From assembly GCA_020975725.1 (NCBI GenBank), contig QXJR01000015.1, positions 372,001 through 436,000 of the forward strand: DNA of 64,000 nt, in the 5' to 3' direction. The notes beneath the pieces are model-generated. The model searched no databases, had not been told where the DNA came from, and was given only the letters and a program-made list of their open reading frames with translations. Position 1 is the stretch's first letter; the number at the start of each line of letters is the position of its first letter. This document shows positions 20,820-32,049 of the stretch, in pieces. A program made the translations under genes and the position numbers. Source of the stretch: Picocystis sp. L7 (lineage: Eukaryota; Chlorophyta; Picocystophyceae; Picocystales; Picocystaceae).

Positions 20820-21545
20820 CTATGCAGATGCCTTGGCCACGGCCTCCTCCCAGTCTTCCCAATCGACGTAGTCCTTGCGGTCCACGCTTTCGATCTTGTC
20901 CACCATCTGGAATCCGGCACCGGATGCATGAATGCCACAGCTGTCAGCATCGTGGGTGTAGACCTCTTTGGCCAAACCCACGTTCCTGCGACGCACTTTG
21001 GGATCGAACGTGGCGTCCCACATGTTGAAGCCACCCTTGAGCCCAGCAAGATTGATGTAACCTTCTTCGTCGAGCATCATCAGCACTTGGATGGAGCGCT
21101 GCCTTCCGTCGGAGCACATGATCACGATCTTGTCTTCCTCGGGATTCGGGAACAGGGCCTTGACTTGCTGCAAAAACTTCGGGTTCGGATCCTGCTTGTT
21201 GACCTTGGCTTGGGCTTCGGAATCCCATCGGCTGGTCAAGCTGAACAGCGGCACGTGTTTGGCGAAGGAGACCCTCCCGCGGTCGCTGCGTTCGTAGTCG
21301 GATCGGATGTCCAGGATCTGGTATCCCAGGTGTTCCACCAGTACGCGTGCTTCATCTGGATACGCAATTCCTTCTTCTTCCACCGTCTCTTTCACTTGTT
21401 CGACGTACTCGACGGGATCGGTGATGGCCGAGTACTTGCCGAAGTATCCCGTGGCGGCCGCCTGCGTCCTCGTGGGCCTCGTTCGGCGCAGGCACCTCGG
21501 ACGTCCCAGGTTCGCCTGGACGGGCGTTGCAGGACGGGCCAGCAT
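20820..21545 (-). CDS. Rhodanese-like protein, plastid-targeted
   Basis: A 241-residue single rhodanese domain protein. The N-terminus MLARPATPVQANLGRPRCLR is rich in Arg, Thr and Pro and looks like a plastid transit peptide. The domain begins LGYQILDIRSDYERSDRG and has the active-site loop around Cys144 (VIMCSDGRQRS), then GYINLAGLKGGFNMWD. The loop CSDGRQR fits thiosulfate-sulfurtransferase-like geometry, but the real substrate is unknown. A C-terminal extension of about 60 residues with VDWEDWEEAVAKA follows. It resembles plant thylakoid or stromal STR proteins. The ATG at 21545 opens the transit-like stretch; sequence upstream in frame is probably promoter. Confidence 0.82.
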   Translation of the reverse strand: MLARPATPVQANLGRPRCLRRTRPTRTQAAATGYFGKYSAITDPVEYVEQVKETVEEEGIAYPDEARVLVEHLGYQILDIRSDYERSDRGRVSFAKHVPLFSLTSRWDSEAQAKVNKQDPNPKFLQQVKALFPNPEEDKIVIMCSDGRQRSIQVLMMLDEEGYINLAGLKGGFNMWDATFDPKVRRRNVGLAKEVYTHDADSCGIHASGAGFQMVDKIESVDRKDYVDWEDWEEAVAKASA

Positions 21546-22004
21546 CGTTCGTTTCGTCTTCCACGTTCGCTTCCGTACGTGCCTTGGTGTCGGCTGCGAG
21601 AGGTGCGGTCTCGCGAGGCGCACACGTGCTCCACCAGGGATCCTGTGGATCAGGGAGGGGGGCCTGGACCACACGTCCCGAGGAGGAAGGGTCCTCCGCG
21701 GTACACGCAGGATTGGGAACGGAACGTGCCAGGGGATGATGGATGCGAGGGAACGGCGAGGGCGGACGGCGGAGAGGATCTTCCGGCCCCGGTCCGGGCG
21801 GGAGGGAAAGGGGACACGGGATCGGATCAGAAGGAAGGATTCGATCCGATCCAACCGGTTCCAGCCCTTCTCGAAACCCCAAGGAGAAGCAGAAGAACCA
21901 TCCAGAAGCACCACCGAAGACCGATCAAAGACCGTTCAAGTATAGCGGTCCCTGCGGTCCATCGATGCGAGGTTAAGCAGAGGAGTTAACCGACGAGGAC
22001 GTCG
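21546..22004. promoter_or_regulatory. Divergent promoter region, rhodanese / ZNHIT1
   Basis: About 460 nt between head-to-head genes. GGTTAAG near 21971 and GTTAAC at 21985-21990 lie just before the ZNHIT1 start. No gene is seen. Confidence 0.4.
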
Positions 22005-22550
22005 ATGGTTCGGCGCCAGTTTCGTCGCGCACCAAATCCGCGTCGGAAGAAACACGTCGCAGGAAGATAGAAAAGAAGCGGCTGGGTGCATGGAAAATCG
22101 CTGAGAGATACAAGGTGATTCGTGCAGGAACGAGGTGCGTGGAAAAATCCGAAAAAGATGGAGAAATATGAACAGCAAGAGCTGTTCCACGACAGCGACG
22201 AGGAGGACAAACATACGGGAAAGAAACCGAAAAAAGGTGAGTTCCTGCACGTCGACCTGCCCACCAAACACAAGGCAGGAAAGAGAAAAACGAGAGGAAT
22301 GATCGTGAAACCGAAAGGGACCAAGCCGTTTCGAATACTCTTGGAAGAACACAAACTGGATCTACTGCCCAGGCACGTACCCACCTACCTCACGGTGGCT
22401 GCCGCACCAAGCAAGCATCCGATCAAAATGAAATTCTGCTGCATGTGCGGAATGCCTGGAAAGTACACATGTGTGCGCTGCAAGAACAGTTTCTGCTGCC
22501 GGGCGTGCAACAAATCACACGTAGAGCTGAAGTGCCTGAAATTTGCCTGA
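22005..22550 (+). CDS. ZNHIT1/SWC6-like HIT zinc-finger protein
   Basis: Subunit of the SWR1/SRCAP chromatin remodeler that puts histone H2A.Z into nucleosomes. The C-terminus holds the HIT zinc finger, with cysteines in FCCMCGMPGKYTCVRCKNSF and CCRACNKSHVELKCLKFA. Before it come KRKTRG, FRILLEEHKLDLLP and HVPTYLTVAA, as in plant SWC6. The 3' exon is secure from 22128 to the stop at 22550. The 5' end is uncertain: a short exon at 22005..22055 (MVRRQFRRAPNPRRKKH) joined by a 72-nt intron is one option; another is a start at the in-frame ATG 22158. A further frame near 22020-22110 encodes a basic stretch that also resembles the family's N-terminus, so the model needs a transcript. Confidence 0.78.
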
Positions 22551-23632
22551 TTTCACGCCCACCATGCAAGACGAAATGCACTCCTTTCCATCAGAAGCAA
22601 TAGAAAAGAAGCACGCTAGATTCGCACGGACTGCATGCCGCACACATAGCACGAAATAATAGTGATTCTCATGTGAAGTGTCAGGGAATCCCTATCGCAA
22701 CAATGCCCCCACTGCAGATTGGGGGCAAGCATTGCAAAGCAACGCAACAAAGTTGCACACAAGTCTCTGCAGTCTTCATCAAAGTTGCCTGCAATCCCGG
22801 CTCATTTGCACAGGGATCCTCTTTTCCAAGGATTTCCTTCCATCTCCGTGTGAATAAGGTACTTGTTTACTCAGCTTGCAACGCTTGATGTAGGACCGTT
22901 CGATTGACCCGTCATCGTACAAGCCACCACAAGCAGCATCCGCCAGCTTGTCTACCGTGTATTTGCACTATATTTTTTCTTCAAGGCAGCAAAAACTTGC
23001 AGGTGGATCTCATACTCTATGAAGAACAAGCGTGAAGCACCATTGTCGGGGTATCTTCAGATGGGCAGTAAAGATTGCTGGACAGCCTACTTGCAGGCAA
23101 TCTTCAGCTAACAATTGACATTTTCTCATCCTTGGACCTGGCCTGTCTGGACCCTCTCTCAAGGCCTCGATTTCACATGCTCAACAAAGAACGAAAATGT
23201 ACGATAGAGCCTTAGAAACAAATGGAGCAGATGACCTAGTCCTACAAACATGCTTGCGTGGTGTATTCATGCGCTTGGGTTCACCAAAGATGGGCAGCGT
23301 GTTCCCATTGGCCATTGCACTTGCTGGGTGGCAAGAGATAAGGAAGTGCACACCAGATGTGCCGATCAAGTACCCACCGTTTGATTTTCTGCAGTACATG
23401 CCACCTAAAGCAAACGTTCAAGACTTGCTTGTGCACCCCAAAATCTGAAACCATTGGTTGGTGTAGTTCTAGTGCTGCATTGCTTTGCACGCTGTAGTGG
23501 CTGGAGAACCCAAGTTGTTCAGCCACCTTTGTGTGAAGGTTCAGGGGCATATAGACATAGAAACGCTAGTGGCCCTGCCCATGCGTCTCTTTGGCCAAGC
23601 TTAGTTGATGTAAACATGCACATCTGTGAAAC
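22551..23632. other. Convergent intergenic, no gene seen
   Basis: About 1.1 kb of visibly lower-GC sequence between convergent genes. A plus-strand frame at 23197-23448 (83 codons) is open but has no recognisable family, and minus-strand frames there are equally unconvincing. Most likely 3' ends and spacer. Confidence 0.35.
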
Positions 23633-25008
23633 TCACAGTTCTACCTTGGAAAGGTATGATTGCACCACTTTCGAAGCACGTTGGATTTGCAGGAGAAGAG
23701 CGGTTGCACAGGTGTGTACAGAAAAATTCTCCACTATATGCGATCTAGCAAGTTTTCCCTTTTCTTTTCCTTCCTCTGGATTGGAGAGAAGATGGCGCAT
23801 CAAAACACGCAAGTGTATAGCTGAAGGTTTAGCCCATTTATGACCCGACATGAAGCCTTCACTTATTACCTCGAGACCTTCGATGTCAAGCAAGTACCCC
23901 ACCCTGGCAGAGAGAAATGCGGTAGGTCCAGACCAATTTGTTGCAATGACTGGTAGCTCCATGGCCATTGCCTCCATGTGTGGGCGTCCCCATCCCTCTC
24001 CTCGTGAAGGAAGAACGAACGCATCCACGGTGCGATACATAGATAGCAACTTCTTGTCATCAATATGATCGGTTATGATCGCCACATAAGGCCACTTCTT
24101 GCTTGGGTATAGCTGTTTCTTTTGCATCAGAAAGTTGTCCAGCTCGTTTCTAGCTTTCGATTCCATATCCAGTCGGGTGAGGATATGCAGGGACACGCTG
24201 TCTGCAGCATCAAATTCGGAAAGAAAAGCATCAAGAAGGACGGACCACGCTTTCCTTTGCTCCCACTTGAAGATGCTAAGGAACTTGTAGTAGCTTTTCA
24301 GAGAGACAGGCATGTCCGTGGCAAGTAGTGTTTCTCCCCTCGGTAAGCTCTGCAATCTCTCTACTTTTTCAGGATCGAAGAGTTCTGTGTCAACACACTG
24401 AGGGAGTACAAATATCTTTTTCGGATCAACTCCGGCAGCGGAAAAAGTGGCAGCGTTGAACTCTGTGGGCACCCATACTTCATCCATGTCATTGCATCTC
24501 CGGACGTGCTCCTGCGTCAATGTGTCTGTCTCAAACATCGTACGTCCCACCTTGTAAACAGCACCCGGGGGCGGGCAAGTGCTGGTCATGTACAGGGGCT
24601 CGGGAAGGGACCATCCTCCTGGTTCACTGTGGCATATAGCTATGCTTTGCTCGGCAGTCTTCCTACTCACATCATCCACGTCTGCGTAATATTCCTGAAG
24701 CACAGTCATGTATTCTGCATCCAGTCCTTGGAGGTAGCTTTCGCTGAATGAATCCCCGTGCTGCAAGGCTTTGAACTGGTTCTTGCGGACACCAGTGTGA
24801 CGGTACAGACCTGTGAGGTAGGCCAATGCTTCTGAGCAGTAGCCTCCGCCACTCAGTATGGGTGCATACCTTCATTGCACCGTTCATGCTTCCGGAGTCA
24901 GCTTGCGGTTCCTATTGGATGCGGTCCTTCGCTAGACGCTTTGAAGCCTCTTCTTCCGATGCGGCACCCACCACAGCGCTCGGACATGGTCTGCCAGCTC
25001 CATGCCAT
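23633..25008 (-). CDS. GT4-family glycosyltransferase
   Basis: Two exons, 24968..25008 and 23633..24869, give about 425 residues. This is a GT-B fold glycosyltransferase. The N-terminal block PILSGGGYCSEALAYLTGLY begins the first Rossmann domain. The donor-site block VDAFVLPSRGEGWGRPHMEA and then MELPVIATNWSGPTAF carry the conserved glutamate of family 4. A mid-region VWVPTEFNAATFSAAGVDP is also typical. The acceptor and sugar donor cannot be told from sequence. The 98-nt intron (24870..24967) has AGCTGACTCC and an AAG acceptor; phase 2 joining rebuilds the glycine-rich block. The start MAWSWQ is provisional, since another 5' exon could exist. No signal peptide or membrane span is seen. Confidence 0.84.
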
Positions 25009-26438
25009 CGACCCTGGACGGACTTGCAATGCGCCAGAGGTTTTGCGACGGTCGATTCTTGGCTTGGTCGTGGCCGATTGTCCCTTCCTCTTTCACAGGT
25101 TGGAACCATTATTGGAGGGGACTCAGGCCCATCGAGAGGACAAGGAATCGATCTCGTGGAGAGCCTGAATCTTTGGTGGTTCGTATGAAACGCGGTAAGA
25201 ACAGATGGTACGATTGTTGCATGAAAATCAAGACAAGAGCGCCAAGAAGATTCTATGTTCCCTTCCTAGTAGGGTGTTTCCGACAAGCATTGAAATAAAA
25301 TTGTATCTCGAGTTCTCCTGTCTGATTGAGCGCTCCACATTTACCAAGCAACGAGGCGAATAGCTTTGTATGGAGTTGTTCTATCCTTGTTGCTTCTATA
25401 CCATGCGCGTTTTTTAAAGGTCCGTGCAAAAGGCTACAGTTGCGCAGACGATTTTAGGCAAAAATGTGCCATATTGCTCGCATGAGAAAAATTTGCAATG
25501 ATGGGAAGAGGATTTAATACAATGTGCTCTTGATACGTTCAAAAATGCCGTAAACGGCCACCCAACACCAAGCGCTAAATTGGTAGCTAGTAGGATGGTG
25601 AGTACCCATAACACTATGGTCTCGAGGAAATCCCTCCGATCGAAAACACAATGCTCGTGCAAAAGAATGCAAGTTTCCCCACGGGAAAAAAGTTCGTTGT
25701 ACGCAAGGGAACAATTGGCATGACCAAATGTCCTCTCCATGAAGATATAACCTTTGAGTAAATACCAGCAAAGAATATCCCTCGCGTCCTTTGCTAGGCG
25801 ATCATGGAATGTCAAACCCATCTCGAGTTTGTGAACGGATGTATTAAAGGAACATGAAGCATGTGATTGAACTGTTGCATGAAGAAAGCGCCCCTCTTGC
25901 CCATCCCGTTGATGTTTGCATGACTTGCCATCGCTAAGCCAACTCTCTTCACGAATCAAACAGCCAATGCACCGCGATAAGCAATGTCCGCTAAGTCGAG
26001 CTAGCAAATCAGGTCAACAAATCACGGCGGGTTGTGGACTCTCGTTCCAAATCACGTGGAGCATAAACCACCGCACGGCTAGGTTTGGGTCTTGCAATCG
26101 TTCGTACCCAGTCTAAGGATCGAGGGTTGCAACGTGTCAAGCATTTCACTCGCGGCATGCATGCCCTATCCTCGCACGGTTTGCGTCGACCGAACTTTGG
26201 GACCCTCCCATCTCTCCTCTCGGGTATTTCCCGCCTTTTCCAAGGACGCTCCGTTCCCTCGCCCTCTGGCGAATTTCCTTGTGGACAGCAATTTTTCTAC
26301 GGTCTATGCGGTCCTTCCTCGAACCGGGCCATCGACCGGTTCGTATCGGAACGCTTATCCTTACTCCAACCGGAGATCTCCCTTTCAAAGGCTGCCCTTC
26401 ACCTGCGCCAACGGTACGTTGTGAGGTTCACAACCACC
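25009..26438. other. Intergenic with AT-rich island
   Basis: About 1.4 kb between head-to-head GT4 and NUP155 genes. From about 25290 to 26050 the sequence is clearly AT-richer than both flanks. A minus-strand frame of 197 codons (25414-26007) lies in it but matches no family I know and has no good splice signals. The last 350 nt before NUP155 are GC-rich and promoter-like. Confidence 0.35.
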
Positions 26439-29400
26439 ATGGCGGCCGCATCCGACGACGCGATCGCGATCGCGGCCGAAGCCGCAGCCCTCTTGCGTCG
26501 CGCATCGTCCGACGATGACGCTGCTGCAGCTGTGGATCTGGCAGACGAGCTCCAGACCTCGACCAGGGACGCAGCCTACGTTTTGCGACCCACAGATGTG
26601 CGTGAAGGAGCGAAGGACGAGTATCGAGCTCTTGGAGATGGTGCTTAGTAGGAGCGAAATCTGACGCGATATGGCGAAACGACGCTTCGAGAGCAGTGGC
26701 CTGCACTTCTCCAACCTGCAGCACCGCTCGTGGAGCTGCCGGAGCTGGTGCGGGAGAGATACGAGGCTTGCAGAAGCGTCTGCTTCTGTGGTGTGTTTGC
26801 ACCACTGCAGAGGGTCTGGGCCACCGTGGACAATTCCTTCTTTTTGTGGAAACTGGACCGAAGGGATGTACCGTTGGAGTACAGTGGCGAATCCCAAGCT
26901 ATCTGTGCAGCAGGTCTGGTCAAGCCACGACATGGCATCTTCATTGATGCCATCCAGCATTTGATCGTGCTGGCCACACCAGTTGAGGTTGTCCTGCTCG
27001 GTGTCTGCGAGGATGGGAAGGGAGATCTGTCTTTGCAGCCACTCCCACTCTACACTGTGCCGTCCGACAATGTGGTCATGACTGCGATTGCATCCACATC
27101 CAATGGGCGGCTCTTCCTGGGCGGAGGGGATGGGAACCTGTATGAGATAATGTATAGCACAGGGGATGGCTGGAGGGAAAAACGTTGCAGAAAAGTTTGC
27201 CACACTCTGGGGCTGGGTAGGTTCCTACCGAGCTTCTTGAAAATTCGAGGACAGGCTGCCATTGTGCAGCTAGTGGTTGATGAACATAGAGGTGCTATCT
27301 ATGCCAGGACAAGCACCTCTGCTATCCAAGTGTATGACATTGGAGAAAGTTGCGACCAGAAGCCGACGTATACTGCTGACTGCACAGATGTCAACAGTGC
27401 AGGGTCTAGGGCATACAATGGTTATGATATCTTTGGGCGAAGTTCGGTTGCAGGCAGGCCGGGGGCAGACAAAAATGCAAACACTTTGGTGTCGGTCTTG
27501 GCTGTTCCCCCATCAGAGTCCAGCTATTTGCACCTGTTGGCAATCATGGCAGATGGTCGTAGATTATATTTCACAACGCATACTTCCAGGAGCTACGCCT
27601 CCTCCTCTTCTTCAAAGAGGAGGCCGTCCACGTTGAGAGCAGTGGTAGCAAGGGCAGCACCGCGTCTTGTACCCCCAACATCTGCAGAAGCTTTGCTGAC
27701 AGCACCAGCACCCCCACTTGCGGTTGAATATGCGTTTATGGCTAGCTCTGCGTGGTTGCTTGCAGCAGCAGCAAGAGGGAACGCAGTTTCTGCAGAATCC
27801 AAGCTTTTGTTGGTTGCAAGAGATTATGCTGGGGGATCTGGTTTCAGGGAGGCTGTAGGCGAACTAAGAGTGCTTGGTCACACCACGGCTGTGTCTCTTC
27901 TTGGTTCGCAGGAGGAAGATATCCTGGGAAGCGAGGGAAACACAGAGCTCTCCTCCCAATTCTACACCAGACCGACGCGATTTGCCGTGGTTACAACCGC
28001 TGGGGTGATGCAAGTGCTAAAACCACGCCCAGTTGATGTACTAGCTGACATACTGTCAGAACTGACTTCATCAGGCGAAGATGCCAAGGCAGATGAGAAG
28101 TTGAGGAGTTTCTTCCGAAACTTTGGTGCCATCGAAACAGCAGCTATGTGCCACGCAGTCACCTGTGCCTCCTCCAGCTCTAGTGGGCGGCTACTGGATG
28201 GAGATGTAGTGAAATCTGCAAGACGAGTACTGGAAGATCCAAACTTGTGTGGGAATACTCAAACTGCTGCCATCACATCTACACCGATGGCGCCAACAAG
28301 CAGCATGAGCACAGGCCAGTGGGCTTCCCCATCCGCGCCTGCTATGGGGGAAGTGGTGGAAGCACCACAGCTATCCTTTTCAGTAGCTCATGATGGACTG
28401 GTTCTGTACGCTTCGCGTCTACTTAGACCCTTCTGGCGAAGTAATATGTTTAATCCAGTCTCGCAAGCTAAGCAGAGGGAAAGTGTTTTGAAATTGGCAG
28501 CGAGCACGCATGCCATGTACAAGGTGGAGCAAGAGCTGCGTGCCTTAGTGATCAGCATGTCTTCGGACAGTCTCAATTCGATTCGTAACAATGGGACAGC
28601 TCTGCCAATTGGAGCTGCTGACACTCAATTTGGTACAGGAAAGCTATCGCCTGGGGAGTCGTACGTAGCTTCCCAGGGAAAGAAGAGGCCTGCTTACCTT
28701 TCCCCGTATGAGACAGCCACGGATCGCCGGCACCGTAGGGAAGAAGTCACAAGACGGCGGAAGCTTGATGAAGCCAGATCTAAGGAAGCTCGTTCAGTGG
28801 CTGGATTGAAGCTTCTTCTTCTACGATCGGCAGAAATACTCCATTTACTCTGCATTTTTGATGTCCATCATGTGACAAGGCTTGTTCTGCGGCTGACAGG
28901 TGAAGAAAGAAGATCCCTCCAGCGCATGAGCTTTGCTGAGTTGGTTGTCAGTGCAGAAGGTTTACAGCTCATGGAGAAGATGACAGCAGCTCTCCTCGAT
29001 GGTCAGCTTGTTGTATCTGAATCAGACGGAAGTGGACAGGTTTACGGCAGTGGATGGATGGAATCTTTGACGTCGGAGTTGCGCCAATTTTGCCCAAGCT
29101 TCTTTGGGGAGAAACGGCGAGCATTTTACTTGGCTCGAGAATTGCTTCGGCAAGCCAGAAACTCTCCAGACGGCTCTGATACCCGACAGCGGCTGGTGGA
29201 GGACGCACTGTCTGCCCTCTTAGTTTCTCCTCCTGACACAGCAGATGATATTTCAGCAGCTGTTCTTGACTTTGAAGCATTAGGATTTTGGCCTGGGGTG
29301 GTGCAACTTCCAGTTCAATGTGCGCGATCAGAAGAAGACATTCCCCATGTAGGCAGGAAGAGTGTTGAATTCAAAGCCTCTTGCTACGAAGTGGTTGCAG

Positions 29401-30692
29401 ATGCCCTACGCCGTCTTACCAAATCCTCACCTAGCACTGGACAGGGTGTTGCAGCAAGGCGTCACTTGTACCAGCTTGCATTCAAAACACACGAAGATGG
29501 ATTACACAACGCAATCTTCGAGGCATCACTGGAGCTTGGTTTGGAGAAAGAGCTCCTTCCCCTTGCCCCGGCTAGCCTTGAATCATTCCTCCTCCAACGT
29601 GGGGGTGCAATCAATGAAAATTCAACTTCTGTGCCCCTTGAAGCTACGCAGGTGGCTGCACTTGAGTTGTTGGCTCGCTTACACGTTGAACGTGGTGCCT
29701 TTGCAGCTGCAGCCATGGTGCTGCTTCGTCTGGCAGAGCGGCCACCGCGTGCAGGTGAGGAGATACCGCTGGAGAGTAGACAGAGGCATTTGCAAAACGC
29801 TGCGTTGCGTGCAAAGAGTGCTATATCAGATGAATACATGGACGAGGGTGCTGCCGAGGCTGCTTCGCTTTTGGACCTTGTTGAAGGGAAGGTCCAAGTC
29901 TTAAGTTTTCAGAAAAGGCTGCGAGATGCTTTTGCCAGCGTATCGTTACAGGGTGGGGAGGAAGCCACGGAGGCCCAGCGCCGGGCCAACATCTTGTCCG
30001 GAATGCCACTTGATCTATCTACCCTCTACAATGATTACGCTTATGCAGCAGGTATGTGGCAAATATGCCTTGAAATGATCCACTTTGCTTCTGCCGGAAC
30101 GGGAGGCAACTATGCGGATGGAGATGCAAATGTCAAAGCTTTATGGGATCAGCTCCTGTTGCGTGAGTTGCTGGGAGACGGGAAGTTTTCTGGGGCTGCC
30201 GCAATCACTGTTCGTATGGGGGAGAAATTCTTCCCAGACGAAGCTGCTTTCCCCGTGAACCATGTGGTCCTACGGATGGAAGCCGCAGCATCAGGACTCT
30301 GGCCAGTGACCGCTGATCAGGAGCCAAAGTCTGCGGTGGAGGAATACAAGGTGCCTTCTGTGATGCTTCGTGCATGCCATGGCAATGCTATTCGCCTGGC
30401 AAGGGCATATTCATCGGTGCTTGCACCCCCGGTAAAGCGTGAGCTGGCCGAACCACGTCTGCGTCTGCAGATCCTCAAGTCTACGTTGTACGTTTGTAGA
30501 AAAGCAGCGTCCGACGCTCAGTCTGGAGGGATGGGCACAGGAGCAAGAGTGGTCTTTGGAGACCTCCTGGAGCTTTGTGAACGATGCGGGGCAGAGGCAA
30601 GACGGCTCCAAGTCCCAACGGAGGAGGCAGATGATGTTGCTGATGGTTTTGCATCTTTACGCAGTGAAATTCTCTCTTTTACAGGGAGCTAG
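26439..30692 (+). CDS. Nucleoporin NUP155/Nup170
   Basis: Two exons, 26439..26597 and 26697..30692, give about 1384 residues, close to the usual length of NUP155. It is an inner-ring scaffold component of the nuclear pore. The N-terminal beta-propeller is shown by ERYEACRSVCFCGVFAPLQR, then ATVDNSFFLWKLD, ICAAGLVKPRHGIF and LIVLATPVEVVLLGV. A serine-rich loop follows near residues 340-370, and the C-terminal half is alpha-helical solenoid. The 99-nt intron starts GTGCGTG, has TCTGACGCG and ends GCAG; it joins in phase 0. The first exon is very GC-rich (Ala/Asp repeats), the rest is much less so. No internal stop or break is seen. Confidence 0.92.
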
Positions 30693-30782
30693 GTTGGAGG
30701 GGGGGTCAAGCTATTACATTGAAACGGGAACTTGGAAAACACATTTGTTTGGATGAGCCTTTCATTCGCAGATTTTTAGAAA

Positions 30783-30788
30783 AATAAA
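30783..30788 (+). terminator. AATAAA, candidate poly(A) signal of NUP155
   Basis: AATAAA about 90 nt after the NUP155 stop codon. Confidence 0.35.
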
Positions 30789-30890
30789 GAGACTGGACTA
30801 GCATCTTAATCCAAGCAGCCTGCACGAGCACTTTCCATCTCTGAAAGCCAGAGGTGCAAGGAACATGAGCTTTGTCCGGGGTGCTGTCCT

Positions 30891-32049
30891 CTACTCTGCT
30901 TTGTCTTCCACCTTAGCAGACTTTTCCAAGTCTTCTGCAAGTTTTTCTGCCTCGGGGCTAGGCTTCGTTGCATCCTCCTTCTTTTCTTCCTCCTCTTTTG
31001 CACGATCAAGCAAACCGCGATTCAAATCACCTGCTTCTTCATACTTTTCTTTGAATTCGTTCGCACCTGCGTTGATGGTTGCTGTCCGTCAGTTACGCGC
31101 ATGAGGCCAGAGCTTTTCGTTTTGCTGCCGATTGGGATTCTCGGCTTACGTTCAGGAGATCCGAATCGGATGCAGAAAGTTTCAAAGCTCCCTTCTTGGT
31201 CTGCATAGTCTTGGGTGGAGAACACCCAAGCCTTGTCACTGTCGGTGTGCACCTGCATCTTCACACTTGGCACCACTGTTCAGCGTCACGCATGGCGTTC
31301 ATTCCAACATGCGTATCGTTTCACGGATCGTTTCGTCCGATCGATCGGGTCCAAAGCGCGAATTTCCTTGCGTCAGTCAACGTCGTCCTTTGCCTCCTGC
31401 CTTCCCCAGGTGCTGTCGACGATCCTGCGACTCACCAAAGTGGTTGGCACAGATCTTGAGCGTCTTGTCACGTCGCATGAGCATCCTGATCTTCTTGCTT
31501 TCGCGGTGCTGCAGAAGCTTCGCCATGCCAATTCCTCGTTCCTTCCATTCGCTGTCATCTGCATTGAATCGATACAGCTTCGCTTTGCTGTCGTGTTCGA
31601 CGTCCACACGTCTTCGTCAGCTCCGCCCACCACGGCTGTTCCCTCGCCTGCGCCATGATTTCGATGTCCAAGTCGCACGCACACTTGGAAGAACACGTCC
31701 TCGTCTTCTTCGCCTGTGGACGTGGCCACTTCTTCCAGCTGCACGAGCGGTTGGAACTCGGCTTTGCACTCCTCTTCTTCGCCTTCGCCTGCCGCCTGCT
31801 CCTCCTCCTCGGCGGTGGCGTCGCCAGAAGACTTGCTGGGAAAGGAAGTGGCGTCACGTGCCGCCTGTGCAGCCGCAGCTGCGAACCCTCCGAGGCCTTT
31901 GTCGCCGCCAAACGCCGTGGCGCTCCCGAAGGTCGGCGGCTGCACGTGTCCATCCCACAGATCGCGTCAGCCACGGACCCTTGGGCGTCGCGTTCGCACG
32001 CCTGGACGCGCCTGCGATCACACACCGTCTTCTTCTCCTCTTCTGCCAT
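30891..32049 (-). CDS. RanBP1, Ran-binding protein
   Basis: Five exons: 32026..32049, 31683..31939, 31436..31587, 31150..31275 and 30891..31066, together 244 residues in one frame. RanBP1 binds Ran-GTP in the cytosol and assists RanGAP, releasing cargo complexes after nuclear export. The Ran-binding domain is spread over exons 2-5: [73 protein letters not shown] and [11 protein letters not shown]. The N-terminus has FG-type words (TFGS, AFGG) and Ala/acid-rich spacer. Introns are 83-160 nt with GTGGCTGAC, GAGCTGAC and AACTGAC branch-like sites. It has the most introns of any gene in this window. It neighbours NUP155, another transport gene, tail to tail. Confidence 0.9.

Noticed and set aside
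20928-21989. 353-codon plus-strand frame across the rhodanese gene
   Set aside because: Antisense shadow of the rhodanese coding strand and its promoter; no family features.
25414-26007. 197-codon minus-strand frame in an AT-rich island
   Set aside because: No family resemblance, no splice or start context, and composition like the surrounding spacer.
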